From assembly GCA_021613375.1 (NCBI GenBank), contig CM038722.1, forward strand, positions 21,429,607-21,493,606: DNA of 64,000 nucleotides, read 5' to 3'. A program made the translations under genes and the position numbers. The stretch is from Megaleporinus macrocephalus (lineage: Eukaryota > Chordata > Actinopteri > Characiformes > Anostomidae). Below, in pieces: positions 1-11,652 of this stretch. The first letter of the stretch is position 1. The number at the start of each line of letters is the position of its first letter. The notes under the pieces were generated by a model. The model saw nothing but the letters and a program-made list of their open reading frames with translations, did not search any database and was not told the DNA's origin.

Positions 1-348
1 TACAATATGTATTGTGATACAGCGCTCACGATTCAATATATTCTGATACACTGTGATACTGCAAGCAAAGAGATATATTGTGATTTTTTAAATCCTACTA
101 TTAAAACACACCACTGTATGAACAGGTTTATCAATGCCTACAATAACATTGCGCCCTTGTGCTACTTGTTAATGTAGGAGTGTAGCTGAAATTGATATAA
201 CACTGCCATCTAGTGGTCAGAGGTTTAAACACAAAACACAGTGATTCACTCGAATCTGTGTATTGATACTGTGTTTTTAAGAATTGATACAGTATCACCA
301 AACATAATGTCCCGATATTCAATATTAAATATTTTTCTTACACCCCTA
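1..348 (-). mobile_element. hAT-like MITE (CTCF-motif family), copy cut by window edge
   Basis: Same sequence as the complete copies at 17486 and 51781, in reverse orientation, ending ...TTACACCCCTA. It carries the complement of CTGACCACTAGATGGCAGTG at 201-220. The other terminus lies off the window. Confidence 0.8.
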
Positions 349-1000
349 CTCTCTAGTGTGGCACCATTGACAATACTAAAATAGCAATTAATTAACACAA
401 TGTGCAACCATAGTAGGAGAGAATCTTCAAGGACATGAAAATTAAGTGGTGCAGCAAACACCTGCTGTCAGACAAGAGCATGTGAATTCATACCACTACA
501 ATGTGTGAAAGAGAGAGAGAGAGAAGAAGAGAGTTGGTGAGGTGAAAGGCCGTAGACTGCAGGGTCAGTGACACAGACATTTACGCAACGCTGAGGAAAT
601 CCCCTGCTTCTCTACTCCAGTAGATCTCAGGTTCTACTCTTACACCCCACACAAACCAACCTGTAACTCTACAGACATATACGCTCCTAACTCCCACCCT
701 GAAGATGTTTTAGGAGAAGATAGGGTCAGCTAAATAAAGACACAATAGCCCTTCCGCTCCCATATCAATGCCCTTATCCCAGCGTGAGCATGCCAGTTCC
801 TCCAGCCGGCCTGAGGGCACTGTATATATTACATCTGAGCTGTGTGGTATAGGTGGGAAATGGTGTCGTAAGGAAACCAGAGAGTGGTGAGAGTATCGGA
901 GGAGAAGTCCATCACCACTTCAGAATTTTAGTAAAGAACGACACTCAACAAGAGAGCACTTCAATACCTCATATTGCACAACATTAACAAAACATAGACT
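349..1000. other. non-coding, no element recognised
   Basis: Unique-looking DNA with a short (GA)n near 510-525. Confidence 0.6.
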
Positions 1001-2970
1001 AGCAGCCAAACGTTTTAGAATTGTTCTAAAACGTTTGTCTGGTAGTGTACTAAAACGTTTGTCTGGTAGTGTACTAAAACGTTTGTCTGGTAGTGTATCT
1101 AAAACGTTTGTCTGGTAGTGTACTAAAACGTTTGTCTGGTAGTGTACTAAAACGTTTGTCTGGTAGTGTATCTAAAACGTTTGGCTGGTAGTGTTCTAAA
1201 ACGTTTGTCTGGTAGTGTATCTAAAACGTTTGACTGGTAGTGTATCTAAAACGTTTGTCTGGTAGTGTACTAAAACGTTTGTCTGGTAGTGTATCTAAAA
1301 CGTTTGGCTGGTAGTGTTCTAAAACGTTTGTCTGGTAGTGTATCTAAAACGTTTGTCAGGTAGTGTATCTAAAACGTTTGTCTGGTAGTGTATCTAAAAC
1401 GTTTGGCTGGTAGTGGTACTAAAACGTTTGGCTGGTAGTGTATCTAAAACGTTTGACTGGTAGTGTATCTAAAACATTTGGCTGGTAGTGTATCTAAAAC
1501 GTTTGACTGGTAGTGTATCTAAAACATTTGACTGGTAGTGTATCTAAAACGTTTGACTGGTAGTGTATCTAAAACGTTTGGCTGGTAGTGTATCTAAAAC
1601 GTTTGTCTGGTAGTGTATCTAAAACGTTTGACTGGTAGTGTATCTAAAACGTTTGGCTGGTAGTGTATCTAAAACGTTTGTCTGGTAGTGTATCTAAAAC
1701 GTTTGACTGGTAGTGTATCTAAAACGTTTGGCTGGTAGTGTATCTAAAACGTTTGGCTGGTAGTGTACTAAAACGTTTGGCTGGTAGTGTATCTAAAACG
1801 TTTGGCTGGTAGTGTATCTAAAACGTTTGGCTGGTAGTGGTACTAAAACGTTTGGCTGGTAGTGTATCTAAAACGTTTGGCTGGTAGTGGTACTAAAACG
1901 TTTGGCTGGTAGTGTATCTAAAACGTTTGGCTGGTAGTGTATCTAAAACGTTTGGCTGGTAGTGTATCTAAAACGTTTGTCTGGTAGTGTACTAAAACGT
2001 TTGACTGGTAGTGTATCTAAAACGTTTGTCTGGTAGTGTATCTAGAACGTTTGACTGGTAGTGTACTAAAACGTTTGACTGGTAGTGTATCTAAAACGTT
2101 TGACTGGTAGTGTATCTAAAACGTTTGACTGGTAGTGTATCTAAAACGTTTGGCTGGTAGTGATCTAAAACATTTGGCTGGTAGTGTATCTAAAACGTTT
2201 GACTGGTAGTGTATCTAAAACGTTTGACTGGTAGTGTATCTAAAACGTTTGTCTGGTAGTGTATCTAAAACGTTTGGCTGGTAGTGTATCTAAAACGTTT
2301 GACTGGTAGTGTATCTAAAACGTTTGACTGGTAGTGTATCTAAAACGTTTGTCTGGTAGTGTATCTAAAACGTTTGACTGGTAGTGTATCTAAAACGTTT
2401 GACTGGTAGTGTATCTAAAGCGTTTGACTGGTAGTGTATCTAAAACGTTTGACTGGTAGTGTATCTAAAACGTTTGACTGGTAGTGTATCTAAAACGTTT
2501 GACTGGTAGTGTAACTAAAACGTTTGACTGGTAGTGTACTAAAACGTTTGACTGGTAGTGTATCTAAAACGTTTGGCTGGTAGTGTATCTAAAACGTTTG
2601 TCTGGTAGTGTAGTAAAACGTTTGACTGGTAGTGTATCTAAAACGTTTGGCTGGTAGTGTATCTAAAACGTTTGTCTGGTAGTGTATCTAAAACGTTTGT
2701 CTGGTAGTGTATCTAAAACGTTTGGCTGGTAGTGTATCTAAAACGTTTGTCTGGTAGTGTACTAAAACGTTTGTCTGGTAGTGTATCTAAAACGTTTGAC
2801 TGGTAGTGTATCTAAAACGTTTGACTGGTAGTGTACTAAAACGTTTGTCTGGTAGTGTATCTAAAACGTTTGTCTGGTAGTGTATCTAAAACGTTTGGCT
2901 GGTAGTGTATCTAAAACGTTTGTCTGGTGGTGTATCTAAAGCGTTTGACTGGTAGTGTATCTAAAACGTT
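1001..2970. repeat. 25-bp minisatellite, ~78 units, probably from a Tc1-like terminus
   Basis: The unit is TCTAAAACGTTTGNCTGG then TAGTGTA, where N is A, T or G; 24-bp forms lack one base at the junction. Complemented, it reads ACACTACCAGTCAAACGTTT then TAGAT. That resembles the ACACTACC.GTCAAAAGTTT ends of fish Tc1-like elements, including the terminus at 58158. The first unit (1003-1022) is inverted relative to the rest. Confidence 0.95.
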
Positions 2971-5092
2971 GTACCGTCTGTTATCTCTATTTTATTTCTG
3001 TATTTTCTCGTGCAGAGGTATGGGTTCCAACAGCAGTCTAGTTTATCTGGTACTGGAAAAACACTGGATTAATTATTTCAAATCAATTTCCAAGACCACT
3101 AGTACAACAGCTATGTTATGGGTAAAGACTGTACATGTACATTTGATTAACCAGTTGGACTACATGAGCAGCTCGAATTATCAGCGTCACCTTCTGTGAT
3201 AAAAGTAATTCTGTTTAAATCTAGATCTTTATGTTGATTTAATGTAGGAATTATGGATTTGTAAACAGAGATGATTCTGTTTTGTGGGTGAAACTAAACT
3301 GGTAGTGGAAAGAGACAGCATAGCAGTGTCAGGTGTATATAAGAATATAGATTATATGGACACCTTTATTTATTTTGATGGTTTGCCAGCTTAAGAAGTT
3401 GTCGTACGTTAATAAGCTCTATACAAAAGAAAAACTCAAGGCATATAAACCTCTTGATATGTGTAGTTTTGTACGTTGCAGGTGTGTCCAGGACCTTGAG
3501 TTTTGAGATTTATTGAATGTTTTTTTGGGATTTATGGACAGACGGTGTACTTATCCAACGGCAAGGACGTAAAATATAGCCATACAAGAAGTGGCCTATC
3601 CTAAACAATACTATACACTGACAGTGACCTGCACTTGCATGGTGTGATGCGTTTGTAAAATCCTTTTTACAAACTTATTTTCATTATTTAACTTAACATC
3701 ATAAATCACAAACTACTGCTGCGTTCTAAAAATGTAAAATTTAAGTATGTAAGGTATTGTAAGACTTATGCACAGCTAATACAGTTAGCTGTAAGGTGTA
3801 GGACTTATGTAAACGAATTAACGCAGGTGAGGGTTGTGCTGCAACCATAAGCGTTTGAGTTTGTGTCTTTTTGATGACAATAGTCTATAAAAATGAAGAT
3901 CATTTGTTTTTTCATTCTTATTCTGGCCTTCATCAGCACAACACCACATTCCTATTATTCTGTGGATCAGGTATGTGCACAACAGTGGCATCCAATTCAA
4001 ACTGGTCTATAAAGTCATAATATTATTTTAATGCTAAAACTCTTTTTTATTCATGATAAAATCTCTTCATGCTGAAAATATGAATTAATCTATAAACTTC
4101 CAAGCAGGCCAACAAGTGCAGCCTTTACACAGCATCTTTCAACAGCTTGCCATGTTTCTTCAGTCTTTCTCCGGCTGTTTTTAAATTCTTATCAGCCCGG
4201 TGTTGGTGAAAGACAAACTATTAAATTAAATTATTATTTTATTATTATTATTATATTATATTAATTTAAAGTATTAAATTCCTAACCACTGAGGCTAATA
4301 GATTTGACAGGCTCACACCTCAGAATAGACTTCTACTGCAAAACACGTGAGACAAAAAAAATCTCCTGGTGAAATGTTCTCTCCTACAAATCACACATGA
4401 GCACAATTATAATGAGATCACCTTTTTAATAAGCACCTGAAAAGCAAGCAGCCTTCAGCAAATCCTGTCACTCCCTTTACCCACACACGCACCACAGTCC
4501 CTCCTGACTGTTTCAGCATCCTTGTTTTTACAGCTCCTGACGGCAGTGCCTGGTTACAGTAGCCGTCTCCTAGAGCTACTTTCAGGCTTGAACGCACACA
4601 CTGGGAAAGTGGAACTCTCACTGATCTAGGACCAGTTTCACCTGCCTTTCCACACAGGTTATAAACAATCCTGCATTTTAACTGGTATTTCTTAAGAAGT
4701 AACAAATATATATATATATATATCAGAAAATAGTCTGAGACAGATTTTATCAAGAACTGCCATCCTCAAGAATGCAGAGTGATATACTTCAGACTTTCTG
4801 TTGGTCTGGTTGCACCAACTAAACTGAGCTGTTACTGTATACGGTTATAAATGTGTGCTCAAAAAAACCCCAAATCCAATAATGTCACTGCTAGGATTTG
4901 AAAAATGTCATATGTTGCTTTAATTAACATGAGGCCCTCTGCTTAACTACAAGAATGCCTGAGATACTAAAGTAATAAGCAGGCTAAGTAGTATAATAAG
5001 AATAATAAGACGCTGACTGTTACCAGGATTTTACCACAGGCAAAAGTTGTTTCTCATTATTTAATTATTTATTTATTTATTTATTTATTTTT

Positions 5093-5128
<36 letters not shown>

Positions 5129-5160
5129 TGAGTAGTAGTTCCCATGTATCTTACATGTTT
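2971..5160. other. non-coding, AT-rich
   Basis: No exon or transposon recognised. Short TA (4709-4723), ATTT (5060-5090) and AGT (5094-5128) repeats. Confidence 0.6.
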
Positions 5161-5560
5161 TGAATTAGGGGTGGGCAATATGGTGATATATCCTATCTCA
5201 ATACTATACAATACAATATACAACATGTATCATGATAACGTGATGCAGACAGAAAGCACCTGTGAAGTCACATGTTTAACACCATTTTTATTCAACTTTT
5301 CACATCTGGTGCTTCGCTAAACCCAGTTAACCAAGAAGAATTATGTTGACTTTGGAGTAAAACAGATGTTCAGTGTTCTTTAAGTACTTTTAGAAAAGCA
5401 CATTGTTTATCATTGTTTTACATTGATGATCACAACACAAAAACATCTCCACATTCTAATTTCAATGATATGTAAAATATAGTTTGCCACATTTTATTAT
5501 AATTACTGTTTACGATAATTACAAAACATAACTACCCTGCCAAGCAATGTAATTTGTTAA
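5161..5560. other. possible worn hAT-like repeat
   Basis: TAGGGGTGGGCAATATGGTG then ATATATCCTATCTCAATACT is a hAT-like start known from many fish repeats. The other end is not clear. Confidence 0.35.
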
Positions 5561-6138
5561 CAGTTGGTGGGTAGCAAAGCAACAAAGCAATGAAAATTCT
5601 ATACAATGTATAAATATAACTGATGAACTGGGTGTGTGATCACATGGTTACAGTAGGTATTTTAAAATAGCCTGAACTTGGTTTAGTCAACCTTACAATG
5701 AAACATGCTGGTGGTAAGCAGGTGGTAATGCATAGCCCACATTTTCCAGTAGAAAACATACCTACCACATAGGTGTCCTTCACAGCGGTACTGATACAGT
5801 GCTCATCGTTAGCCCCATTCATGCTATTCTGGATGACCTATTTCATCAACAGGACATTAAGGGACTTTTGTCCGGACTTCCTCTGAATGACCCAGTTGGG
5901 AACCCACTTACTCTAAAAGCAGAAGCAACTGAAACTAAAGGGGAATTACAAGAAAAGCACTGCACGACTCAAACTGATAGCAAGAGAGTGCATTAATGGT
6001 AACTGCTTCTAAGAGAAAAAACTTCTGTCTTGCATGCTTAGCAAAAAGTCCACTTTAACATGTTTCTGTAAGCAGAATATGAAATAATGTTGCTGTATCT
6101 ACTTATATGAACAAGAAAAGTTTACCATGGATTATTTA

Positions 6139-6330
6139 CATAGTGTGCTCAGTGGGTAGCGCTGTCCCCTCAGAACGAGAAGGGCCGAGGTTAGATTTCC
6201 CGGCAGGGCACAAAAAATTTCTTTATGTGTGAAGTTTGCAATTAACAAAGGACTCGTAACCTGTCCAGGTTCTGCCCAATGACTGTTGGGATAAGCTCCA
6301 GCAGACCAAGATGACTGAGTAAAAGTATCT
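6139..6330 (+). mobile_element. degenerate tRNA-type SINE
   Basis: CAGTGGGTAGCGCTGTCCCC then CCGAGGTTAGATTTCCCGGC resemble the A-box and B-box-like head of common fish SINEs (GTGGGTAGCGCTGTCGCCTC...GGTTCGATTCCCCGGC). The tail AACCTGTCCAGG and GGATAAGCTCCAGCAGACC matches the usual body. Age-related changes are evident. Confidence 0.6.
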
Positions 6331-6428
6331 ACACAGAAAGAGTGCAGCACACAATTATTAGTAACTATCAGTAGAACCTTTAATAAGCAAGAGCTGGATT
6401 TCATGAGAGTTAAACTCATGCACTGCTC

Positions 6429-6545
6429 AGATAGATAGATAGATAGATAGATAGATGGATAGATGGATGGATGGATGGATGGATGGATAGATAGATACTT
6501 TATTGATCCCGAAGGAAATTTTGCATTCTCAGGTTCTGTTCCTCA
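6429..6545 (-). mobile_element. non-LTR retroposon 3' tail with GATA/GATG microsatellite
   Basis: (GATA)n/(GATG)n runs into TACTTTATTGATCCCGAAGG then AAATT. Reverse-complemented, this is the CCTTCGGGATCAATAAAGTA plus (TATC)n end found on many fish LINE/SINE copies. It is inserted in minus orientation. Confidence 0.65.
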
Positions 6546-6963
6546 GACCTTCAAAATATAGAGATGCAGTAAAACAGGTCTTTTCAACATGGGCTTTGAA
6601 CAATTCAGCCACACTTGAAAAAGTATGTATCTATATTTGGCACCATAAACAAGCATGTATGATCTGAACTGGCTATTTCTAGAAACAGACATTCTACCTA
6701 AATAGATCCCAGTTCAAACTCATTAAACGTGACGAGACGAGAGAAGACTGTGCTGCAGAGTGTTAGAACACTGAGGTTTTAAAAGACTACTCCTTAAAAC
6801 AGCGGCCCTGTTTACACTCGGTATTAATATGCGTACTGGCTGATTCCATTCTAACAGCAACAACAAATGTAGATCCTCTGTAACAACCTGTGGAGTTTTT
6901 CTATCATTTCTCTGCTGATGTACATTTTTTTATCTATTTTCTGAAGAATACAACCAAATCCCT

Positions 6964-7136
6964 CCCATCCATCCATCCATCCATCCATCCATCCATCCAT
7001 CCATCCATCCATCCATCCATCCATCCATCCATCCATCCATCCATCCATCCATCCATCCATCCATCCATCCATCCATCCATCCATCCATCCATCCATCCAT
7101 CCATCCATCCATCCATCCATCCATCCATCCATCCAT
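6964..7136. repeat. (CCAT)n microsatellite, ~43 units, uninterrupted
   Basis: About 173 bp of pure CATC/CCAT repeat. Six frames across it stay open (SIHP, MDGW), but this is a repeat artefact. Confidence 0.97.
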
Positions 7137-7213
7137 CGTGTTTGATATCGTACAATTTCATAAAGCAGTTCAGTGAAAATGAGCACATGGTGTTTGTGGA
7201 CCTTATTTATTGT

Positions 7214-7372
7214 ATATCGTCACTGTCCAATGAAAAACACAAAAATGGCAACTTTACAGGAGAGTCTTCACTTTCAATGGAAGTCAATGGAACCAGAATT
7301 TTTCACAGCTATTTTGGAGCATTTCTATTTATCCATGTGAAATTTCCCCACAATGTAAACGACTGCTGCTAA
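7214..7372 (-). mobile_element. MITE with CGTCGCTGTCC ends, truncated copy
   Basis: Begins TATATCGTCACTGTCCAATG, then AAATGGCAACTTTACAGGAG, in the reverse orientation of copy 1. The far terminus is not found. The 49575-49785 and 62155-62200 intervals hold further worn pieces of this family. Confidence 0.55.
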
Positions 7373-10167
7373 ATTTAATTGATGTAAAAAAATAGAAATC
7401 AACAAAAATACAAACCAGGGTAAATAAAAACCTGCACTAAATAAATTTTATCTTAGTGATGATTGACTGATTAAAGCCTAAAGAACAACTTTGGATGAAT
7501 AATAACCTGTAGTTGAGCTGTGCTGGGGAAGCTTTTTAAATTAGAACAGTGGACCACCAAGTTCAACTGATACCATTGTTTTATGACTTTAGCTTTACAG
7601 CCATACATTAATGTGAGAGCTTCAAAAAACAGCTATCTAGAACTCTGTTATGAAGCCGTTCAACTGTATAAAACTCTTAGAGCCAATCTAAAACTAGACA
7701 TCCCCCACAGATCAACCTGCCTCCACAAAACTGTCTAAACTCTTTGTTTGGTTTAACAAAACTCGATGCGACAAAACCATGTGGTTCCAGATCATCCCCT
7801 CTGTAATATCTGTGTCATATGAAGTGAAGATGAGGTTCTGCTCATGTTTTTAGGCTAGGCGCGTGACTGTGTGCAAAAAAGGAAATGGTCATTCATAATG
7901 GTCAGTTTCCTGCCGGGGCTGAAATACCCTCCTGCAGGACAGGCTTTTATGTTGAGCTACATTCAGTTCCTGAGCGAACGTCTTTACCATTTCCTATTAA
8001 GCGGGGCACCTAAAACTGGTCTGAGGTCAGTTCATAAAAGCGGGCTTATCTACCGCAGACGAGTTCCTCTGGATACAACAGGATCACGCACATCAAGCCA
8101 AGATTCGGTTACAAAGAAACATCAGCGTTTCTGAGAAATACAAACGCAACTTGCTGTGACTTCTGAGCATATGACTGGAGCAGAATGCTGATGGGGCAAT
8201 ATTAAAAAAACAACAAGCATGAGACTGGCTGAGATGTTTAACATCTAAACAACTTCTTTTTTTTTTCTTTTTGCTTGGCATGCCGTCCCCACCCCATAAA
8301 ATACTTCTCCAAATGACCTGGGTGGAGAGCATCATGCTTATGAATGCACACGTAAGCATATACTTTAGAACTATACAGCGGACATACACACACCAGTCAC
8401 AGGCTGTTACTGTTTAAGAGCTAATAAGCTAATGTAGTGTTTTATGTAGAGCTATTATACACATACCCATCTTTTTAATATACAGATAGTGGGTCCAAAA
8501 GACAGGCCCTCGCTCCCATTTATACACCAAACAAACAAAGAACCCACACGACCCCCCAAACAATGGTTGCCCCAAAATAGTTCAGCATAGTTCAATGGTT
8601 GAGATGTAAGCAAAGTCATTCAGACTGACCTGAAACACAGGTGATGTTCTTTTACAGTGGTGGTGATAGGAACCAGAATGTCTAAAACTAAAATATAACC
8701 ATTTTATTTACGAGCCAAATAGATCAGTGAACATACATGTATCTTTTAAGCTGTATATGTTAAATTACTATGTAGTCTCACAACATCCTGCATGTACATC
8801 TCCCGCATCAATTCTGTAGCTTCTGGCTACTGGTTTACACGGCCATAGACACCTGGGAGGACGCGAACACAGTGCCGTATAAATAAGCTGTTGTTCTGGA
8901 TATAATTAGTTCATGCATGAGCTACTTGTATCATTGTCACTGTTGCTGGGTGGTAGTGTGTATGTGTCTACAGTCAAGTAGATTTGTATGCTTTGAAGTG
9001 ACCTGTCTGCTGTCCTGGTCATTCAGCTGTGTTCAACACAACAGCATGACATTATGTTTTAGGCCACATCCTTCTCAAAGCTACTGTAAAGCCATGTTTT
9101 AGGCTTCAGGAAGCATATTCATGTAATAAACGTCTGTTAGGGAGATTTAAACTCTTCAGACGTCTGGTTCCACCACTGACAAGACATTCTGACTTGGTGT
9201 GCTTCTCTTAGTACTTTCACATCAAATCACTTTGACTGATTTGACCTTTTCACCACACGATTATCTGTAGAATTCCCCACAGAGTGCTGTTTGAACCCTG
9301 CCTGACACAAAAACACATGAAATATCAAACCACTATCATGTGAAAACACTAGTTACTCTCTATAAAGAGGCTTGTCCTTTAAGATTCCGGCAATCAGCCT
9401 GCGGGTTGTGCTGTAAGCAGAAAAGTTTTGATGATATTGTGGCGCTAATTGGGAAAGATCCCTTCTTTTCATGGAGATCTGCGTTAGAACAGTAGAACAA
9501 ACCAAAACAATCGTGTTTTTGTGCTTTATTAGACAATATGGTGGAACCATCTATGAGTTTTCTGTTCGATTTTAAATACGGTTCTGAAAGTAGTTTTACC
9601 TTCATTTTTGAGTATTTTGTTCTCTCTCTATTGACACAGATAGGAGTCTGGTATTGTACGACTGGTAATAACTGCCAAGATGGACATGCAAAGAGTACTG
9701 CTGTGTGAATAGACTTTCTAATGAGGACTTTGACTGAAATGAGCACGATGCTAAACTAGAAATGTCAGAAATACACTACGCTGCAATATCAGCTTTCAGA
9801 TTTTGTCAGGTTGCTTCAACCTGGAAAGTGTCAAAGCACCACCAATCTGTAAACTGACACAGGTGTTATGTCTATACATTTATGACATGAATAAGCATTA
9901 AAGACATCGGACACCTGCTGGAATCACTGTACCATAATCACTGTAGGCTTATGCTAGCTCTCAGGCATGTCTTATGTAACATTTTGAATGCTGTTACCAC
10001 AACTACAGAAATAACACATCATATCTGGATCAGCGACCCATGTATGCATTACATTTGCATCTGAGGCAAAATGAGGCCTTAAGACGGAGTTTTGGACAAG
10101 GAGACACAATACACGCTAATTACTGTGAATTGTAGGGCCGTTACTGAGTTCCATTCATTTCCTGTAG
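7373..10167. other. non-coding
   Basis: Apart from the 8640-9130 dispersed repeat I see no supported feature. Open frames are short and not splice-bounded. Confidence 0.55.
8640..9130 (+). repeat. dispersed repeat shared with 51385-51665
   Basis: CAGTGGTGGTGATAGGAA, ACATTATGTTTTAGGCCACA and TTCAGG..CATATTCAT occur in the same order and orientation at both places. No ends or coding capacity were recognised. Probably an old transposon. Confidence 0.6.
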
Positions 10168-11005
10168 ACTTACCCAAATCTTAACCAGAACTACTACCAA
10201 CTATTACCCTAATCCTAACCCTAAACCTAACCCTAACTTACCCAAATCTTAATCAGAACTACTACCAACTATTACCCTAATCCTAACCCTAAACCTAACC
10301 CTAACTTACCCAAATCTTAATCAGAACTACTACCAACTATTACCCTAATCCTAACCCTAAACCTAAACCTGACTTACCCAAATCTTAACCAGAACTACTA
10401 CCAACTACTCCCCTAATCCTAACCCTAACTTACCCAAATCTTAACCAGAACTACTACCAACTACTACTCTAATCCTAACCCTAAACCTAACCCTAATTTA
10501 CCCAAATCTTAACCAGAACTACTACCAACTACTACCCTAATCCTAACCCTAAACCTAACCCTAACTTACCCAAATCTTAACCAGAACTACTACCAACTAC
10601 TACCCTAATCCTAACCCTAAACTTAACCCTAACTTACCCAAATCTTAACCAGAACTACTACCAACTACTACCCTAATCCTAACCCTAAACTTAACCCTAA
10701 TTTACCCAAATCTTAACCAGAACTACTACCAACTACTACCCTAATCCTAACCCTAAACCTAACCCTAACTTACCCAAATCTTAACCAGAACTACTACCAA
10801 CTACTACCCTAATCCTAACCCTAAACTTAACCCTAACTTACCCAAATCTTAACCAGAACTACTACCAACTACTACCCTAATCCTAACCCTAAACCTAACC
10901 CTAACTTACCCAAATCTTAACCAGAACTACTACCAACTACTACCCTAATCCTAACCCTAAACTTAACCCTAACTTACCCAAATCTTAACCAGAACTACTA
11001 CCAAT
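10168..11005. repeat. 68-bp minisatellite containing telomere-like hexamers
   Basis: About 12 units with a period of exactly 68 bp (starts at 10168, 10236, 10304 and so on; 10564 to 10632). Each unit joins ACTTACCCAAATCTTAACCA and GAACTACTACCAACTACTAC to a CCCTAATCCTAACCCTAAAC segment. The unit therefore carries several CCCTAA or CCTAA steps. Confidence 0.95.
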
Positions 11006-11490
11006 TACTACCCTAACCCTAACCTTCAGCCTAACCTTCACCCTAATACTAAACTTAACCCTAACATTAACCCTAACCCAAACCTTCATCAAAACCTTAA
11101 GTTTAACCCTAACCATAACCCTAATCCTAACATTAAACCTAACCCTAAACTTAACTCTAACCCAAACCTTAATGCTAACCCTATCCTTAAACCTAATCCT
11201 AACCTTAACCATAACCCAAACTTAACCATAACACAAACCCTAACTTAAACCTTAATGCTAACCCTAACCTTAACCCTAATCCTAAACGTAACCCTTACCA
11301 TAACCTTAACCCTTAATGCTAACCCTAACCCTAATCCTAAACTTAACCCTAACCATAACCCTAACCCAAACCCTAACCTTAACCCTAACCCAAACCCAAA
11401 CCTTAACCCTAACCTTAAGCCTAACCCTAACCTTAAGCCTAACCTTAACCCAAACATCAACCATAACCTTAACCCTAACCTTAATCAGAA
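11006..11490. repeat. degenerate interstitial telomere-like tract
   Basis: Continuous CCCTAA, CCTTAA, CCATAA, CCCAAA and TAATGCTAACC steps in the C-rich orientation, with no dominant period longer than 6. It continues directly from the 68-bp array. It encodes repetitive frames on both strands that are not genes. Confidence 0.9.
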
Positions 11491-11605
11491 CGCTACATGC
11501 TATCGTTACCTTCACCTTTAAGAAATGTAATGATTCATATTAGATTAATATGAAGTGGGTATATGAACAGGCTCCCACAAAGTGGCATAAACCTGAAACC
11601 ACCCC

Positions 11606-11607
<2 letters not shown>

Positions 11608-11650
<43 letters not shown>
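11608..11650. repeat. (CA)n microsatellite
   Basis: About 21 uninterrupted CA units. Shorter CA or TG tracts also occur at 22829-22852, 23999-24016, 35015-35031 and 55157-55172, and an (AGT)n tract at 5094-5128. Confidence 0.95.

Positions 11651-11652
<2 letters not shown>

Noticed and set aside
1001..2970. CRISPR-like regular array
   Set aside because: Units are head-to-tail without unique spacers. It is a minisatellite in a vertebrate genome. The same applies to 10168-11005, 40470-42652 and 46517-48344.
2927..3199. 90-codon plus-strand open frame at the array edge
   Set aside because: It starts inside the minisatellite and has no splice sites, motif or coding composition.
6851..7372. Open frames through the CCAT repeat (MDGW and SIHP repeats)
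   Set aside because: A 4-bp repeat is open in several frames on both strands. No gene context.
10985..11543. Repetitive frames (VRVKVRV, LTLTLTL, NPNPNP)
   Set aside because: Artefacts of CCCTAA-like DNA.
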